Shown: in pieces, positions 46,601-56,565 of the stretch
How positions within the stretch are numbered: the first letter of the stretch is position 1
Layout of the letters: every line of letters begins with the position of its first letter
Source: Saposhnikovia divaricata
Lineage: Eukaryota > Streptophyta > Magnoliopsida > Apiales > Apiaceae
Assembly: GCA_036435485.1 (NCBI GenBank)
Contig: CM071594.1
Coordinates: 98,669,001 to 98,733,000, forward strand
DNA: 64,000 bases
Reading direction: 5' to 3'
The notes under the pieces: model-generated
What the model was told of the DNA's origin: nothing
What the model saw: the letters and a program-made list of their open reading frames with translations, nothing else
Databases searched by the model: none
Translations under genes and position numbers: made by a program

Positions 46601-48118
46601 GAAAAGCTAGCCAAAATTGAAGCTCTCCAAAAGATGAAAGAAGAAAACTATGAAAGGATAATGAGGACAGAAAGATTGATCAATCAATCTATTGCATCAA
46701 ATCTGTTCTCTAGCCAAACCTCAGCTCCAACAATATCTACAACAATTCTGAAGGTGCTCACTCCAGCAATTGTGGCTCCTACATTCTATGATGCTGAGCC
46801 TTCTCATGTTAAGGAATTTGAACCCTACGTCAAATCAAGACCCTTCTCACCACCAAAAGCAAATGGGAAGAACAAGTTACAACTGGACTTTCCATTTCCC
46901 AAGGATGATGAAGAGAAGTTGATGGGTAAGGCAATCAAGGAATTCAAGGAGAAGGCTAACAGTTGTGTAAGAGAATGGATGGCTGTAATCATAAGGAATG
47001 GAAAAGTTCTAAACATATCCAACAGCAATCCTAGATTTGTTGAAGCTAAGAGAGAAGAAACTTCAAGGCTGCTAAGAGAATCTCAACCAAGCACTGAATA
47101 TCTATATGAAAACTCAGATGAGAAGCAAGCAAGGCTGGCTCAAGAGTTATTGGATGAGGTAGAGGATGAATTGAGGGAACCTGAGGAAGTCCCCAAATTC
47201 AAAAAGAAAGGGAAATCAGTCCCCAAATCCAAGAGATTAAAATCACATGCAAGGAGGCCTGTCTCTCCAGAAACTGAAAACAAAGAGACAGTTGGTTCAT
47301 CACAACCTATTGATGTGAAAGTATTCAACCCAGATGTAAATTTCCATGGTGAGCCCATAGTACCTAAAGAGGAACCAATGAATCTTGACTCCATTGAGGT
47401 TCCTTCATTCTTGCTGAAGCCTCAACAGAAGCCTACACAGAAGAAAAGGAAACCAAGGAAGCAACCTTCAAAGGAACCAATTCAAGTTGCTAGGGTACCT
47501 GCAATTGTCAGGCAGCCAATCTTGGAAAACAAGGATGATTTTATCTATCAGGCAGATATTGAAGAATACTCTGACATGAATCTTTATCTGGATGAATTGT
47601 CAGAAGTAAGAGGAATTGACAAATATAAACATTTGCCTGAAAGATTGGTCTTTGTATACAAGGGAGGAACGGAAAGGACATGGCCACTACAAAGGGTTCT
47701 TGGAGAAAATTATCATACCTTAACCAAAGTGTTCTCTGCAATCAAGAGATACACAGGGTTCTCCAAGATAGCAAAAGGGGAGATACTGGACAAAATAGAA
47801 CAAATAAGGAGGGATTGGAACTCACCATCAAGTCTACCAAGGAAAATGAAGATCCCATACAATGGACAGAAAATCCACCTCCAACCTTTCTGGATGATGG
47901 AGTTCAGGGATGAAGATGGTAACAGGAGATTCTTCAGGTTAGAAGACCAACTGCCAAAGGCTAGTTCTCAATACCTGAGATGGCTACAACAGAAGCTAAA
48001 TCCAAAGGTAGATGAAGAAGATGCCTTCTATAGGCAACTCCAAATACAGATTGAGTCCAACTCTGCCAAGGAAGGAAAATCAAGGGTGATGCCAACGAGA
48101 GGAAAGAAACAGTCCTAA
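43607..48118 (+). CDS. Third ORF of the young copia element, 1503 residues, function unknown
   Basis: ATG in good context (TCAATGGCG). Residues 20-240 form a compact helical domain resembling the plant-transposon-type domain seen in the other copia's third ORF. Residues 260-600 are Ser/Thr/Pro-rich, and part (about 530-580) is coded by ATCAACGGAT words. An acidic patch is near 762-783 (SEDEDSQSSEDEGG), a long coiled coil at about 800-920, and basic clusters near 1190-1220 and 1274-1291 (KKRKPRKQ) look like nuclear-localisation signals. A conserved-looking globular end spans about 1340-1480. I see no signal peptide and no membrane helix, so the common label envelope-like rests on position only. 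It may be a nuclear or structural accessory protein. Confidence 0.85.
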   Translation: MAPIVKMMSSTGFTYEKNNFAAFVDTVNAPEAYHTLMSFVKKCKLSYAMTATTPLIHEVIEEMWTSAEYNGTDGTIAFSLKGKNYVVNSDVITACLKLPENNCLKVPTDAEIVAMLNSINYALSTENLGKIARKGMVKEWSYFCDAFIKTFSGKISNFDAVTLSMLTMMCMLLNDKFYNFGTLVLYEIAAKLGKKETRSKNIYFARFFMLLALHVSENKLSIANPDSKFQCFVQEKRVLSDLIRMNLNAGVQLVYLPIVQVTISNFETSISNPQISLPSSVTMESVVVTKQAPTKVTKSKVPKPHSKRQTSSVSQKTPVVKTTKPLEGSVKVVVSGEGQGEHQRSPKDKEGEMSATTISVSQKTANVTTGQILVTLSQKSVTTESSSPQGTLHKRVRDTYSPISKTYGRRVKSKTTGESQGTHTVQETVPSQTQFDVTSINVESQPLDLNLQIDTHYNPPSPTPSLDVDMISTSIPDSPSLRFLEKPHSIIGGHHLLDDLLDHQSSLPEFSTQTVASNLKSISTDSVLVFSSTDIIIPSSTDILHPLTSVSPSTDAPLSSHPLTAITTSSTDIPYPLITHSTTAISDIPVSSVEEFSVVEILLGLREGSERLPCEQAKGEINNERLAISSGQAKGELESTTLVGEGEGVRGVSQGEPLMQEKRDEVREGTTGEIRMEEAAIASESMGVEDASKEMEFQREYQSMIDSISLDAETFTHPVPAYQILAQQGNVEAEEALHLVHTSQSLLRAKESIAALPTTAESDEFDNSEDEDSQSSEDEGGSSIHDFAFAQNYTYHQLDMEIIRQYKSALAEHPEADPQRKVVLQQAIDSLKLQKMQMVIQRSNLEEVKQEIKDVKISVDSKLEQLAPTATQRVLQQRFLKEDNLAKSVQLLTSRVEKMESQMEQFLQHQKLQTQLLERLVAAPTSSQTLDANKKGEKVKEAVATSSQILISERREAASEGEQQPTIVVNPQEFIVTASPSKSKPLYGEFDLSNLTEEEKLAKIEALQKMKEENYERIMRTERLINQSIASNLFSSQTSAPTISTTILKVLTPAIVAPTFYDAEPSHVKEFEPYVKSRPFSPPKANGKNKLQLDFPFPKDDEEKLMGKAIKEFKEKANSCVREWMAVIIRNGKVLNISNSNPRFVEAKREETSRLLRESQPSTEYLYENSDEKQARLAQELLDEVEDELREPEEVPKFKKKGKSVPKSKRLKSHARRPVSPETENKETVGSSQPIDVKVFNPDVNFHGEPIVPKEEPMNLDSIEVPSFLLKPQQKPTQKKRKPRKQPSKEPIQVARVPAIVRQPILENKDDFIYQADIEEYSDMNLYLDELSEVRGIDKYKHLPERLVFVYKGGTERTWPLQRVLGENYHTLTKVFSAIKRYTGFSKIAKGEILDKIEQIRRDWNSPSSLPRKMKIPYNGQKIHLQPFWMMEFRDEDGNRRFFRLEDQLPKASSQYLRWLQQKLNPKVDEEDAFYRQLQIQIESNSAKEGKSRVMPTRGKKQS

Positions 48119-48280
48119 TCTGCTCAGTCTAGAGGAGCACTTCTCTGTAAATTTCTCAAACTTTCAGTTTTTCAATTATTGTAGCTTAATACAATTTATG
48201 TATTGTTCTTTATATATCTTAAGGAATGTTTTGTTATCATCAAGGTCCTGAATTTATGCTTTATTGCCATCAAGTATAAA

Positions 48281-48291
48281 TTGGGGGAGAT
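48281..48291 (+). promoter_or_regulatory. Polypurine tract of the young copia element
   Basis: TTGGGGGAGAT directly before the 3' LTR, the usual plus-strand primer of plant copia elements. Confidence 0.93.
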
Positions 48292-49302
48292 TGTTAGGAA
48301 TATGTTGTACTTGATGATAACTTCACAATCAATCAAATTGTTTAAGGTTTTGTAGCTGTCAACGGATGAGGATTTATAACTCTATCCGTTGACAGGTAGC
48401 TCATCAACGGATGAGGTTTTGTAGCACACTGCAGTATCTCTATGTTATCAGTTGATAGTGTTTTTATCCACAGTCATGTTGACTATCAACGGATAGGCAG
48501 AATAGGGTAGCCAATTGTAAATAAGCTATGCTATGTAATTCTGTCTAAGTGAAAGTGTATCAACGGATGAAGACTAAACTCTATCAACGGATACAACTCA
48601 AATTCACTCTATCAACGGATACAGCTCAAGTCCCAATATCAACGGATACTGCTCTATACATCATCAACGGATGTCAGTATACATCATCAACGGATAATCA
48701 TTGACACTGTTTTCTATGATTAGCTGGAGATTAGCAGTTGATAAGGACATGTTTGACTGACAGATCACATGAGTTTATAGTAGATACAAAAAGCAGTATG
48801 GCAGCCATACTTTGGAAACACAGAAGAAAGAAGCATTCCATTTACACTATGAATACAAGAAAGGTGCAGGAGACATGTCTGAACACAAGGACAACCTTTC
48901 GGCTACATATGTATTTGGAGTGTAGTAGCAAGTCAACTAGAATTAGATTAGTATTATCTTATTCCAGTAGTACTTGTAAAACTTGGGATATATAACCAAG
49001 TGTAGCAACTCTTTGTAGGTTAAGAAAACAGACATATTTGCTTAGGGTTTCTTGAATATCTTTAGAAGCAAAGAGTTGTAAAACGGCAGCTGTGTACATT
49101 TTGTATCACAGAGTTTTCTTCAAATAAAAGCTTCAGGTGGTGCATTTTAACCACCTGATTTTATATGTGTTTGTGTATAATTCTTACATTGCAATTATCT
49201 CTTCATAAGTTTCTGAAGTTCTTATCAGAAATTTATAAATATCAAGAATTGTATTCAACCCCCCCTTCTACAATTATACAAGTGTGTAATCTGGGAATAA
49301 CA
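48292..49302 (+). repeat. 3' LTR of the young copia element
   Basis: 1011 bp, same as 36263-37273 wherever compared. It is followed by target duplicate GTAAG. Confidence 0.95.
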
Positions 49303-50220
49303 GTAAGTAGTCGATTGCCTTTTTTCACATATACTTTTAATTGAAGATATTACCTTTTATAAACACCTACTAATCTTGCAATCATTAATATATACCCGAA
49401 AATATCACATCATATTTTTCAATTATTAATAAAATATATTAAAAATCTATATACGTTGTTTATAAAAACATCAATCGTATCATATCTTACAATCATTAAT
49501 ATTTTCTATCAAATTAAAACATGTTACCTTTTTAATTTAAAACTAATCTTACAATCATTAATATATACCCGAAAATATTACATCATATTTTTCAATTATT
49601 AATAAAATATATTAAAAATTTGTATACGTTGTTTATAATAAGGAAACATTACTGTAATCCGTAAACATGAGTATATTAAATTAAAATTATTAATTAAAAT
49701 AATGGTAAGTAGTCGATTGCCTTAATTAAATTATAATTACTATAAACTAATCAATTACCTTTTTCACATAAATCGTATAATCTTTTTAATTTTCACGTTG
49801 CCTTTCTATTTCTATAGCTAAAATATCTATTTTTCCAAATATATCACGGGTGGTTCTATTTAATACAATAAACTAATAATATTCTAATATTAATAATTAT
49901 CTGATTTTCTTTAACCAAATCCTCTCTTATTCTAATCATTACACGGACATTATATTTAATAAAATAAATGAATTATTTTATAATTACTAATAATTAAACA
50001 ATTATTTTTTTAAACTAAAACCTATCATCTTTCTATATTTTCTGATTAAAATCTCTCCATTTTTAGAATATCATGGATAACATTTATACAACTATTATCA
50101 AATCATCTCATATAAAAATTTAAGCCTCCAAAATTAATATTTCAAAAAACAATTTAAATTAATGAAAAAAATTCATATAATATTTTAAAAAATTCGTGCA
50201 TCGCACGGGTTTTAAGCTAG

Positions 50221-50940
50221 TATTAATAAGTATTCTTTTAAGTGTTCGTTATGAAATAATTTAATTTTAAATATTCTTCCAAATATTCTTTTAAGTGTGT
50301 TTTTTTGATGATTTTGATGATTTTAGAATTCGTCTTAAAAAATAATTAAAATACTATTAACGTTTTCTTCTAAATGTTCTATTAAAAATTAAAAGATAAT
50401 TCAAATTAAGTAAAATATTAATAAGTGCTCTTTAAAGTGTTCCAATAAAGTAAATATAAATAACATAATAACGTGTACTATAATTTTAAGCGTTCTTTAA
50501 TTTTGTATTCTAACAAAAAAAATTGTAACGTTCTTTTAAGTGTTCTTTCTCAAATACTAAAACACTTAAGAGAACACATACTAAAACACTTAAGAGAACA
50601 CATGATAAAATCTCAAAAAATTAATAATTTTTTGAGTGTTAAATCTTATCTCGATAAAAAATAAATTAAAAAGATACTATGCAAGATTTTAATATTTGAC
50701 TTTATAAAAATTAAATCTTATTTAAAGATAATAAGATAAATATGTAGTAGGACACTTAATAAACTTGTAATAAAATACTTAATAGAACACATATACTATA
50801 AATAAGATGAATAATATAAATATTATAGAACACTTAGTAGAACACATAATAGAACACTTGGTTAATATAAATTTTATAATTCACCTATGTTAGATTCCTT
50901 ACGAGATTTTCTATTTTTCGAAATTAACTTCTTAACTAGC
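50221..50940. repeat. AAGTGTTC / GAACACTT tract (right part)
   Basis: Continuation of 34686-35819 across the Helitron. It includes a short direct repeat ACTAAAACACTTAAGAGAAC (about 50554 and 50579) and AGAACACTTAGTAGAACACA near 50825. Confidence 0.65.
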
Positions 50941-50943
50941 ATG

Positions 50944-51810
50944 CTAGCCCGTGCAATGCACGGGCCACATGTTAATTCGTATAATTTTTTTCAAATCAAT
51001 GCGATAGAGTCCGTCATTTCCTGTCCACTTCACGTGTCTTGGTCTATCTAAGATCAGTGATTGGTCGTGTTTAAATTTTAAAATATTGGCATACTCTAAA
51101 TTCTAAAAAGCATATTTATAGTGATGCTTGTTTAATGTGTGAGTGATGACAGATAAAAATAGTTAATAAGAGTTAATCGTAAGATTTCACGTATTACCAT
51201 AATAATAGTGTGTCCTATAGTTTATTTTCAACATGAATCCTGAAAAAACTACCACGATAATAGTATGTCATATAGTTTGTTTCTCATTGCAATATTACGA
51301 TTTACACGAATCAACTCCCGGTTTTGATTCCGAAATAAGCCAAAATACTCTATCCCAAATGCAAAAACATGAGTAATGTTCAAGTCCATGACAGACCCCC
51401 AAAAGAACATGATTTATTAATGCAATTGGTTGTAGTATTTTACATTATATACTCAACGAAAGTCTCCACTCTCCTTGATATGGGACTGTGGTGTTACAGA
51501 TTTAGTCTTAATTTTCACTTATAAGTATGATTTGCAATGTAACAATTTTTTTTGTGCCTAATTGAACGCAAAAATAGAGAGTAAATGAAATTCGATTATA
51601 TAAGTACAAGAACGATTTTAAAATTATTGCATAATTAACTCATCTAAAAATATATATAACTAAATAGGTGCTCACTTTGTAATTGACGTTGCTTTAGAAA
51701 TTAATTATCTTCTAATTTATAAATTATATTAAGATAGTTTGCAATATATTAAACTTATAGAGTCGGTCATTTAAGAAATTTATATTCGAACACAGTATCA
51801 TATATCTATA
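50944..51810 (-). mobile_element. Second-type Helitron fragment, 3' end only
   Basis: Read on the - strand the 3' terminus shows hairpin CCCGTGC-ATT-GCACGGG (7-bp perfect stem) directly followed by CTAG (complement of 50944-50947). Its 5' TC end is not clear. The right limit given here is arbitrary. Confidence 0.5.
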
Positions 51811-51813
51811 TCA

Positions 51814-52670
51814 TCTATACTATTATGTTAAAGACGAATTTAAGATAACCCGTTAATCAGTACAATGAAGTTAAACTCTTTTAAATCTTAGCCCCACATT
51901 TTTAACTATTTTGAATCTTAAACATAACATTTTTAATAGATCTATTATCATTTTTACTCATCTTACCACCTCATATGCCCATATCTACTCCAACTAATTA
52001 TCGATCTCTTACCTCATCGCTTCGGGCTCTTTTTGACCACTCTCTGGCCATCTGACTACCTTTCAGATCTGCCTATCCCTCCGACGACTTGATATATGTG
52101 CATTCATCTTCCCCCTGACCACCTCTTTTTCATCTTCGACGATGTTAAATTTGCCCATCTTTCCTCCCTTCTCCGACCACATCATATATGTGCACTTCTT
52201 CCTGACCACCTCTCTTTCATCTTTGATGATTTTAAACTTGCTTATCATTCCTTCCTCCGATCATTTATTATTTATATTTGGTAACCTCTATTCGACTTAC
52301 ATTTCCAAAATTTCTTAGATTTGATTGTTTTTGCAAAGTGGTGATTATGACGATAATGGTAAATACGATGACAATAAAGATGGAAGAGGTGTGCTAATAA
52401 TTTTTATTATATTGGCGATTTATGAGACTGTCCACACTCTAATTCAATTATATATTTTATCTAATTATTTCAAATTTAAGTAAATCTATGAATCAAATAT
52501 AAAACATTATACAAATATTAACTAAATCTATTCATATAAATAAAATCATAATCATTATGTATTCTGATCATTTATATGATGTAAATTTTTAATTATTAAA
52601 AAGAAAAAATGTTCCTATAATTTATCCGGAATAAATTTTAAAATAGATATAATAAGGAGGCTATTTATGC
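51814..52670 (+). mobile_element. Possible Helitron 5' end
   Basis: TCTATACTATTATGTTAAAG at 51814 resembles the Helitron start at 35820 for the first 13 bases, then differs. No matching 3' hairpin was found downstream, so it is a fragment or a chance match. The right limit is arbitrary. Confidence 0.3.
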
Positions 52671-52699
52671 ATGTGGTGAATGATTTGAAGATATATGAT

Positions 52700-52800
52700 T
52701 GAAAGTTGTGTTGGTTCAATGGTTCTAGACATGATTATAAATTCTCCTCCACAAGGAAGTCTTGGGTTCGATCCCCATCAAAAATAATTTTTTTAACATT
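52700..52800 (+). mobile_element. SINE-like, tRNA-derived sequence
   Basis: A-box-like GTGTTGGTTCAATGGTTCTA (52708-52727) and a good B box GGTTCGATCC (52765-52774), about 40 bp apart, followed by an A- then T-rich tail. A folded tRNA gene is not formed, so a tRNA-related SINE or its scrap is more likely. Confidence 0.45.
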
Positions 52801-53190
52801 AATATAACTATAAGGGTATAAATGTAAATTATTAAATAGGTTCAAAAGCCATGTTCACCTATAATAGATATAATATATTGTCTTTAATCACGAGATCTTT
52901 CTTGCATTGTAGTGTTTTATTTCCAAGTTTATGCTCAAGTTACTTAGTGGAACAATGATAAGATCATTACCATGTATATAATTAATTGATTGACCTTGCA
53001 AATCAATCACGTAAGCTGTTAAATTCAAAAGATAATTTCCTTATTTATTTTTTTTACCCTTAACAATTCTACTTGTATTTATGAAGTTACTATTTTGACA
53101 TTATAACATTTATTTTAAATTCATTAATTACAAATGTAATCAACGGTGTATATCTAGTATCTTAAGTTTTCTATTTAAAAAATTTTCTCT

Positions 53191-53230
<40 letters not shown>

Positions 53231-53694
53231 TCATATATTAATATAAACGAATTTCCAATACTTCATATTGGAAACAAAATTATTTTTAATTTTATATGTT
53301 TATCTTAAATAACTTCATTTCCATGTTATTTATAATTGTTTTTTTAAGTAATATTTTTTTATCTTAATTTAGTGCATTTGAGCTCACTAATTAATGTTTA
53401 AAATTATTTAAAATTAGTTTTTGTTTTAAATAAAATTCCCTGATTCCCCGCGGGAATCCCCGTTACCCGTTTGGGCCGGGGAATTAAAAATAATCCCCGA
53501 CGGGGATCGGGCCGGGGACGAGGATCGGGTTTGAACTCGGGGATGGGGGCGGGGATTGCACTCCCCGGCCCCGAAGTGCCCCGACGCCCATCCCTACCTA
53601 GTGGGTCCATTACAAATATAACCAGTCAAAACAATGTCACGTCATTTTGTAACAATTTTTGGTACCCAATTTGGTACCTCTAACATTTTTCATA

Positions 53695-54020
53695 TGTTTT
53701 AACCTTTGATTAGTTGGTAGGATGGATTTTAGTGGTATGATGGATTTTATCTGTAATTAAGTAAAGATAAATAAGTAAAATCAACATGTACTGTACTCAC
53801 AGTTGGGTGGATGTAGTGTTTTTAAAAGAAGAAATGAGAAATTTTAGTTAGATAAAATATAAAAAATATTGTGTTTTACCTGAAAAAGGAAATTATTTAG
53901 TTAATGAAAAATAGAAAAGGTAATATGTTTAACCTTTGATTAGTTGGTAGGATGGATATTATCTGTAATTAAGTAAGATTAAATAAGTAAAATCAACAAG
54001 TGCTGTACCGACCAACTAAT
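53695..54020. repeat. Tandem AT-rich repeat array (right part)
   Basis: It resumes the array of 20450-21175 with the same words (CTTTGATTAGTTGGTAGGAT, GTAAAATCAACA, GTACTGTAC). Confidence 0.7.
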
Positions 54021-55040
54021 TTTTAATATTTCGGCTATATTATATATACATATATATATATATATATGACAACATTAAATTTATAAAATTATTCAATAAA
54101 ATCATTTTCATATAGTATTAGGTGCCCAAATTTTAATTTTTTTAACTAAGTTGTCTTATATGCCTTACAATGAGTATTTGTTCTCATAAATATTGAAGGC
54201 TGAGACGACAATAGATAAGCTTTTTACCACTTGAGCTATCTCTCGCACAAGGTGCCCAAAATTATTAAATTATTTCAACATAATTATGTAGTCTATAATC
54301 AAACCCAAACATTAAAAGCTTAACTAAATACATATATTTTTTTTTTGAAGAATAGAATTAGTAAATACATACTCCTGGGATCATTAAAACTTAAAAAGTG
54401 AGACCAAGTGAATATGTATTATAGCATAAATACTTTCCGGGAGAATTTGGAAAAGGGTGACACGGAAAGCTGATTTTGTTGAAGATATAAGCATTCATTA
54501 TTCATATATGAATATAGGGTGCCATCTCTTTCCGTTGTCACAACATGTGAAATTTGGTCACTTGCCAAATCCCCAACCGATTCCCCACTACCCGATTTTG
54601 TTCTACCGCGTCATATCCAGAAACGGTCCAATGCGACTTGCTTGAGTCGAGTTTTCTAATTTAATTAAAACCAAAATTTAGAAAAGAAAAGTAATCACAA
54701 TACAATCAAATATAAAAAATTGTTTCGCTTACAATTTTGATGAATTTAGTCTATTGATATTTTACTCTTTTTGGGGTTTTTTTACGGAATGATGATGATG
54801 ATTCGAGTGTGAGAACTGTGTTTAACATTTCTTTTAAAAAGATTATTCTAGAATTCAGACGCACGTAATAATTTTGACTATCATGATTTCGAAGTGGAAT
54901 ATTTTGATTATTGTCGAATCTTATCTACTTTGGGATAGAACTAGAGAAATGCCACGAGTTGCCTAGAATAGCGTTTGGAATCATCAGCATAACTTTGGGA
55001 GAAGGTACTGGAGCAGCAGATATTGACTAATCTGAAGAAG
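54021..55040. other. Non-coding AT-rich stretch
   Basis: No supported gene. A reverse A-box-like word (read as TAGCTCAAGTGGTAAAAAGC on the - strand, near 54220-54240) hints at another tRNA-derived scrap, but no B box accompanies it. Confidence 0.4.
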
Positions 55041-55042
55041 AC

Positions 55043-55095
55043 AGTGTAGCTGCTTAATTTAAGGGTCACCCACCACGTAGCAAAGCAGCTACACT
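55043..55095. repeat. Perfect 13-bp inverted repeat with a 27-nt loop
   Basis: AGTGTAGCTGCTT at 55043-55055 and its exact complement AAGCAGCTACACT at 55083-55095. No reading frame is nearby. It could be the ends of a tiny element or a transcribed hairpin. Confidence 0.7.
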
Positions 55096-55101
55096 AGTAC
55101 T

Positions 55102-55144
55102 AGTATATTTCACTTTTTTTTTTTGACGGAAGTATATTTCACTT
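55102..55144. mobile_element. Minimal poly(T) insertion between 14-bp direct repeats
   Basis: AGTATATTTCACTT occurs at 55102-55115 and again at 55131-55144, with a 15-base TTTTTTTTTGACGGA between. This is what an extremely short retroposed poly(A) tail (reverse orientation) with its target duplication would look like. Confidence 0.5.
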
Positions 55145-55201
55145 GAACACCTAACAATAAAACAAAAACCATTACATACATGAATAATTGAATGGTTTGT
55201 C

Positions 55202-55372
55202 TAGTGTGTGCCAAGTACACGTGTTAAGAATCCGTATTTGATGAGTTGGAAAATTTTGATTAATGGAGATTTTTATGGATTTAGGGGGTCCATCATTATT
55301 AATGAAATTTCAACTAATCAAAATTTTACAATTAAGGGAGCACGAATTCTTAACATGTATCCTTGGATACAC
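55202..55372. mobile_element. Small MITE-like element with imperfect inverted ends
   Basis: The left end at 55202-55231 (GTGCCAAGTACACGTGTTAA) and the right end at 55346-55372 are inverted copies with several mismatches over about 27 bp (core ATTCTTAACA...CTTGG). About 170 bp, AT-rich inside. No target duplication recognised. Confidence 0.5.
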
Positions 55373-56565
55373 GTTGGAAAAACCGATAATTGAATCCACT
55401 TTCACCCCTCCGTCATAAAAATCATCCACGCCGTCGGTGAGTCATTAGGGTCGAGGTAGATCAAAGTTGGGATGAAATTATTTTTTCTTCCAAATTTTTT
55501 TATTAATATGTTATAGAAAATTATTTTTAGTCCAAGTTTAAATTTTTTTTTATTAATACTTCAATACTTGAGTTATGAGATATGTTACACTCTCTTTTAG
55601 TGAATTTGTTAGTGTTAAGAAGAATTTTTTTTAAAAAAAATTGATAACTTATTTTAATTTATTTAAATACAACTATTTTTACGTGGAACCTTTTGTTTGG
55701 TTAATGATTAAAAAAAAAGATAATGAAAACAATTTACCTACTACTTACGAAACTTAGTTAAAAGTTGCAACATTCAAAATTTTTCTACATAAAATTTCAT
55801 ACACAATAAATTTATTTTCATTATTTTTGAATTTTTTCAATACTTTCGTGGATATTAATAATAAGTAGGTGGTAGTTATTTAACGAACGTAATTAATGTT
55901 TGCTAGGTTTTGAAATATATATTCAAATTCTGTAATATTATAACTTTTATTTTCAAAATTATGGATTATCTAATTTATTAATAATAATTTAGTGAAATAA
56001 AATAATGTATAGACTCATTTTGTTAAGTAGATGTAGAACGTGTGCATAGTGTTAAAATCTACAATTTGAGGAAACGGTGGGAAAATAATTGTTAAATGTT
56101 TGTTTACTTATAATTAATTTATCAATTTGGTTTTATATTTTTTTACTTATAATTAAATAAATTAAAAATTTATATGAAATTTGGCCAAAGAAATAACTGA
56201 AATTTTAATATAATTTAATAATAATAATTATTATTTAATAATAATTAAATCAAGACTTTTGTAGTATAATCGATTATACCAATCAATTTTTTTGAACTCG
56301 TTGTGTAAGATTGCGCAATTATATTCTCTCAATCCGTTCTTATCGGATGATTAAATAAATACTTATTAATATTTCCTTCGTCCCTCTCATTTACAATTAA
56401 GTTGGATACGAAGATTAAGAAAAAGAATAAATGAAGGAGAAAAGTAAGAATAATAAATAAACCTGTGAAATCACTAAATAATTTATGTAATAATGTGAGT
56501 TTATCGGAGAAAATTAGGAAAGTAATAGGCATAGTTATTTTTTATATTATAAAACTTTATTATTA

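Larger units (their letters stand above)
36263..49302 (+). mobile_element. Complete, young Sirevirus-like Ty1/copia element
   Basis: 13.0 kb. LTRs 36263-37273 and 48292-49302 (1011 bp each, identical in all stretches compared). Primer-binding site, gag, pol, third ORF and polypurine tract are all in place. Target duplication GTAAG at 36258-36262 and 49303-49307, inserted in a Helitron. All three long frames are open. This is the most likely currently competent mobile element in the window. Confidence 0.95.
35820..50220 (+). mobile_element. Helitron, non-autonomous, split by the young copia element
   Basis: It starts TCTATACTATTATATAAATT at 35820 after an A and ends with hairpin CGTGC-ATC-GCACG, a short spacer, then CTAG at 50217-50220, followed by T. 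These are the Helitron rules (TC start, 3' hairpin then CTRR, insertion between A and T, no target duplication). The 5' module is repeated in tandem (again at 36121 and in part at 36208). Without the copia insert it is about 1.36 kb. The uninterrupted relative at 56566-58108 confirms the borders. Confidence 0.85.
21272..53604. mobile_element. hAT-like element whose two ends are now 32 kb apart
   Basis: Left end TAGGGATGGGC at 21280 and right end GCCCATCCCTA at 53596 form inverted termini. Both subterminal regions are GC-rich (CCCCGGCCC, CGGGGATCGGG words) unlike everything around them. Flanks are CCTGGTGG (21272-21279) and CCTAGTGG (53597-53604), seven of eight bases alike, as expected for a slightly aged hAT duplication. 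The interior is mostly later insertions; no transposase is seen. Two unrelated half-elements are the alternative. Confidence 0.65.
21181..53685. mobile_element. Small MITE with about 50-bp inverted ends, split by a nest of insertions
   Basis: The left end (21181-21234, GTGCTAGAGGTACCAAATTG...) and the right end (about 53631-53685) are reverse complements with a handful of mismatches over about 50 bp. Only about 99 bp on the left and 81-86 bp on the right belong to it, so the original element was about 185 bp. The flanking tandem repeat appears to continue from one side to the other, consistent with a TA target duplication, but that is not certain. The superfamily is not assigned. Confidence 0.65.

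Noticed and set aside
52708..52780. A functional tRNA gene
   Set aside because: Box A and box B are present but no acceptor or anticodon stem can be paired; SINE scrap is the better reading.
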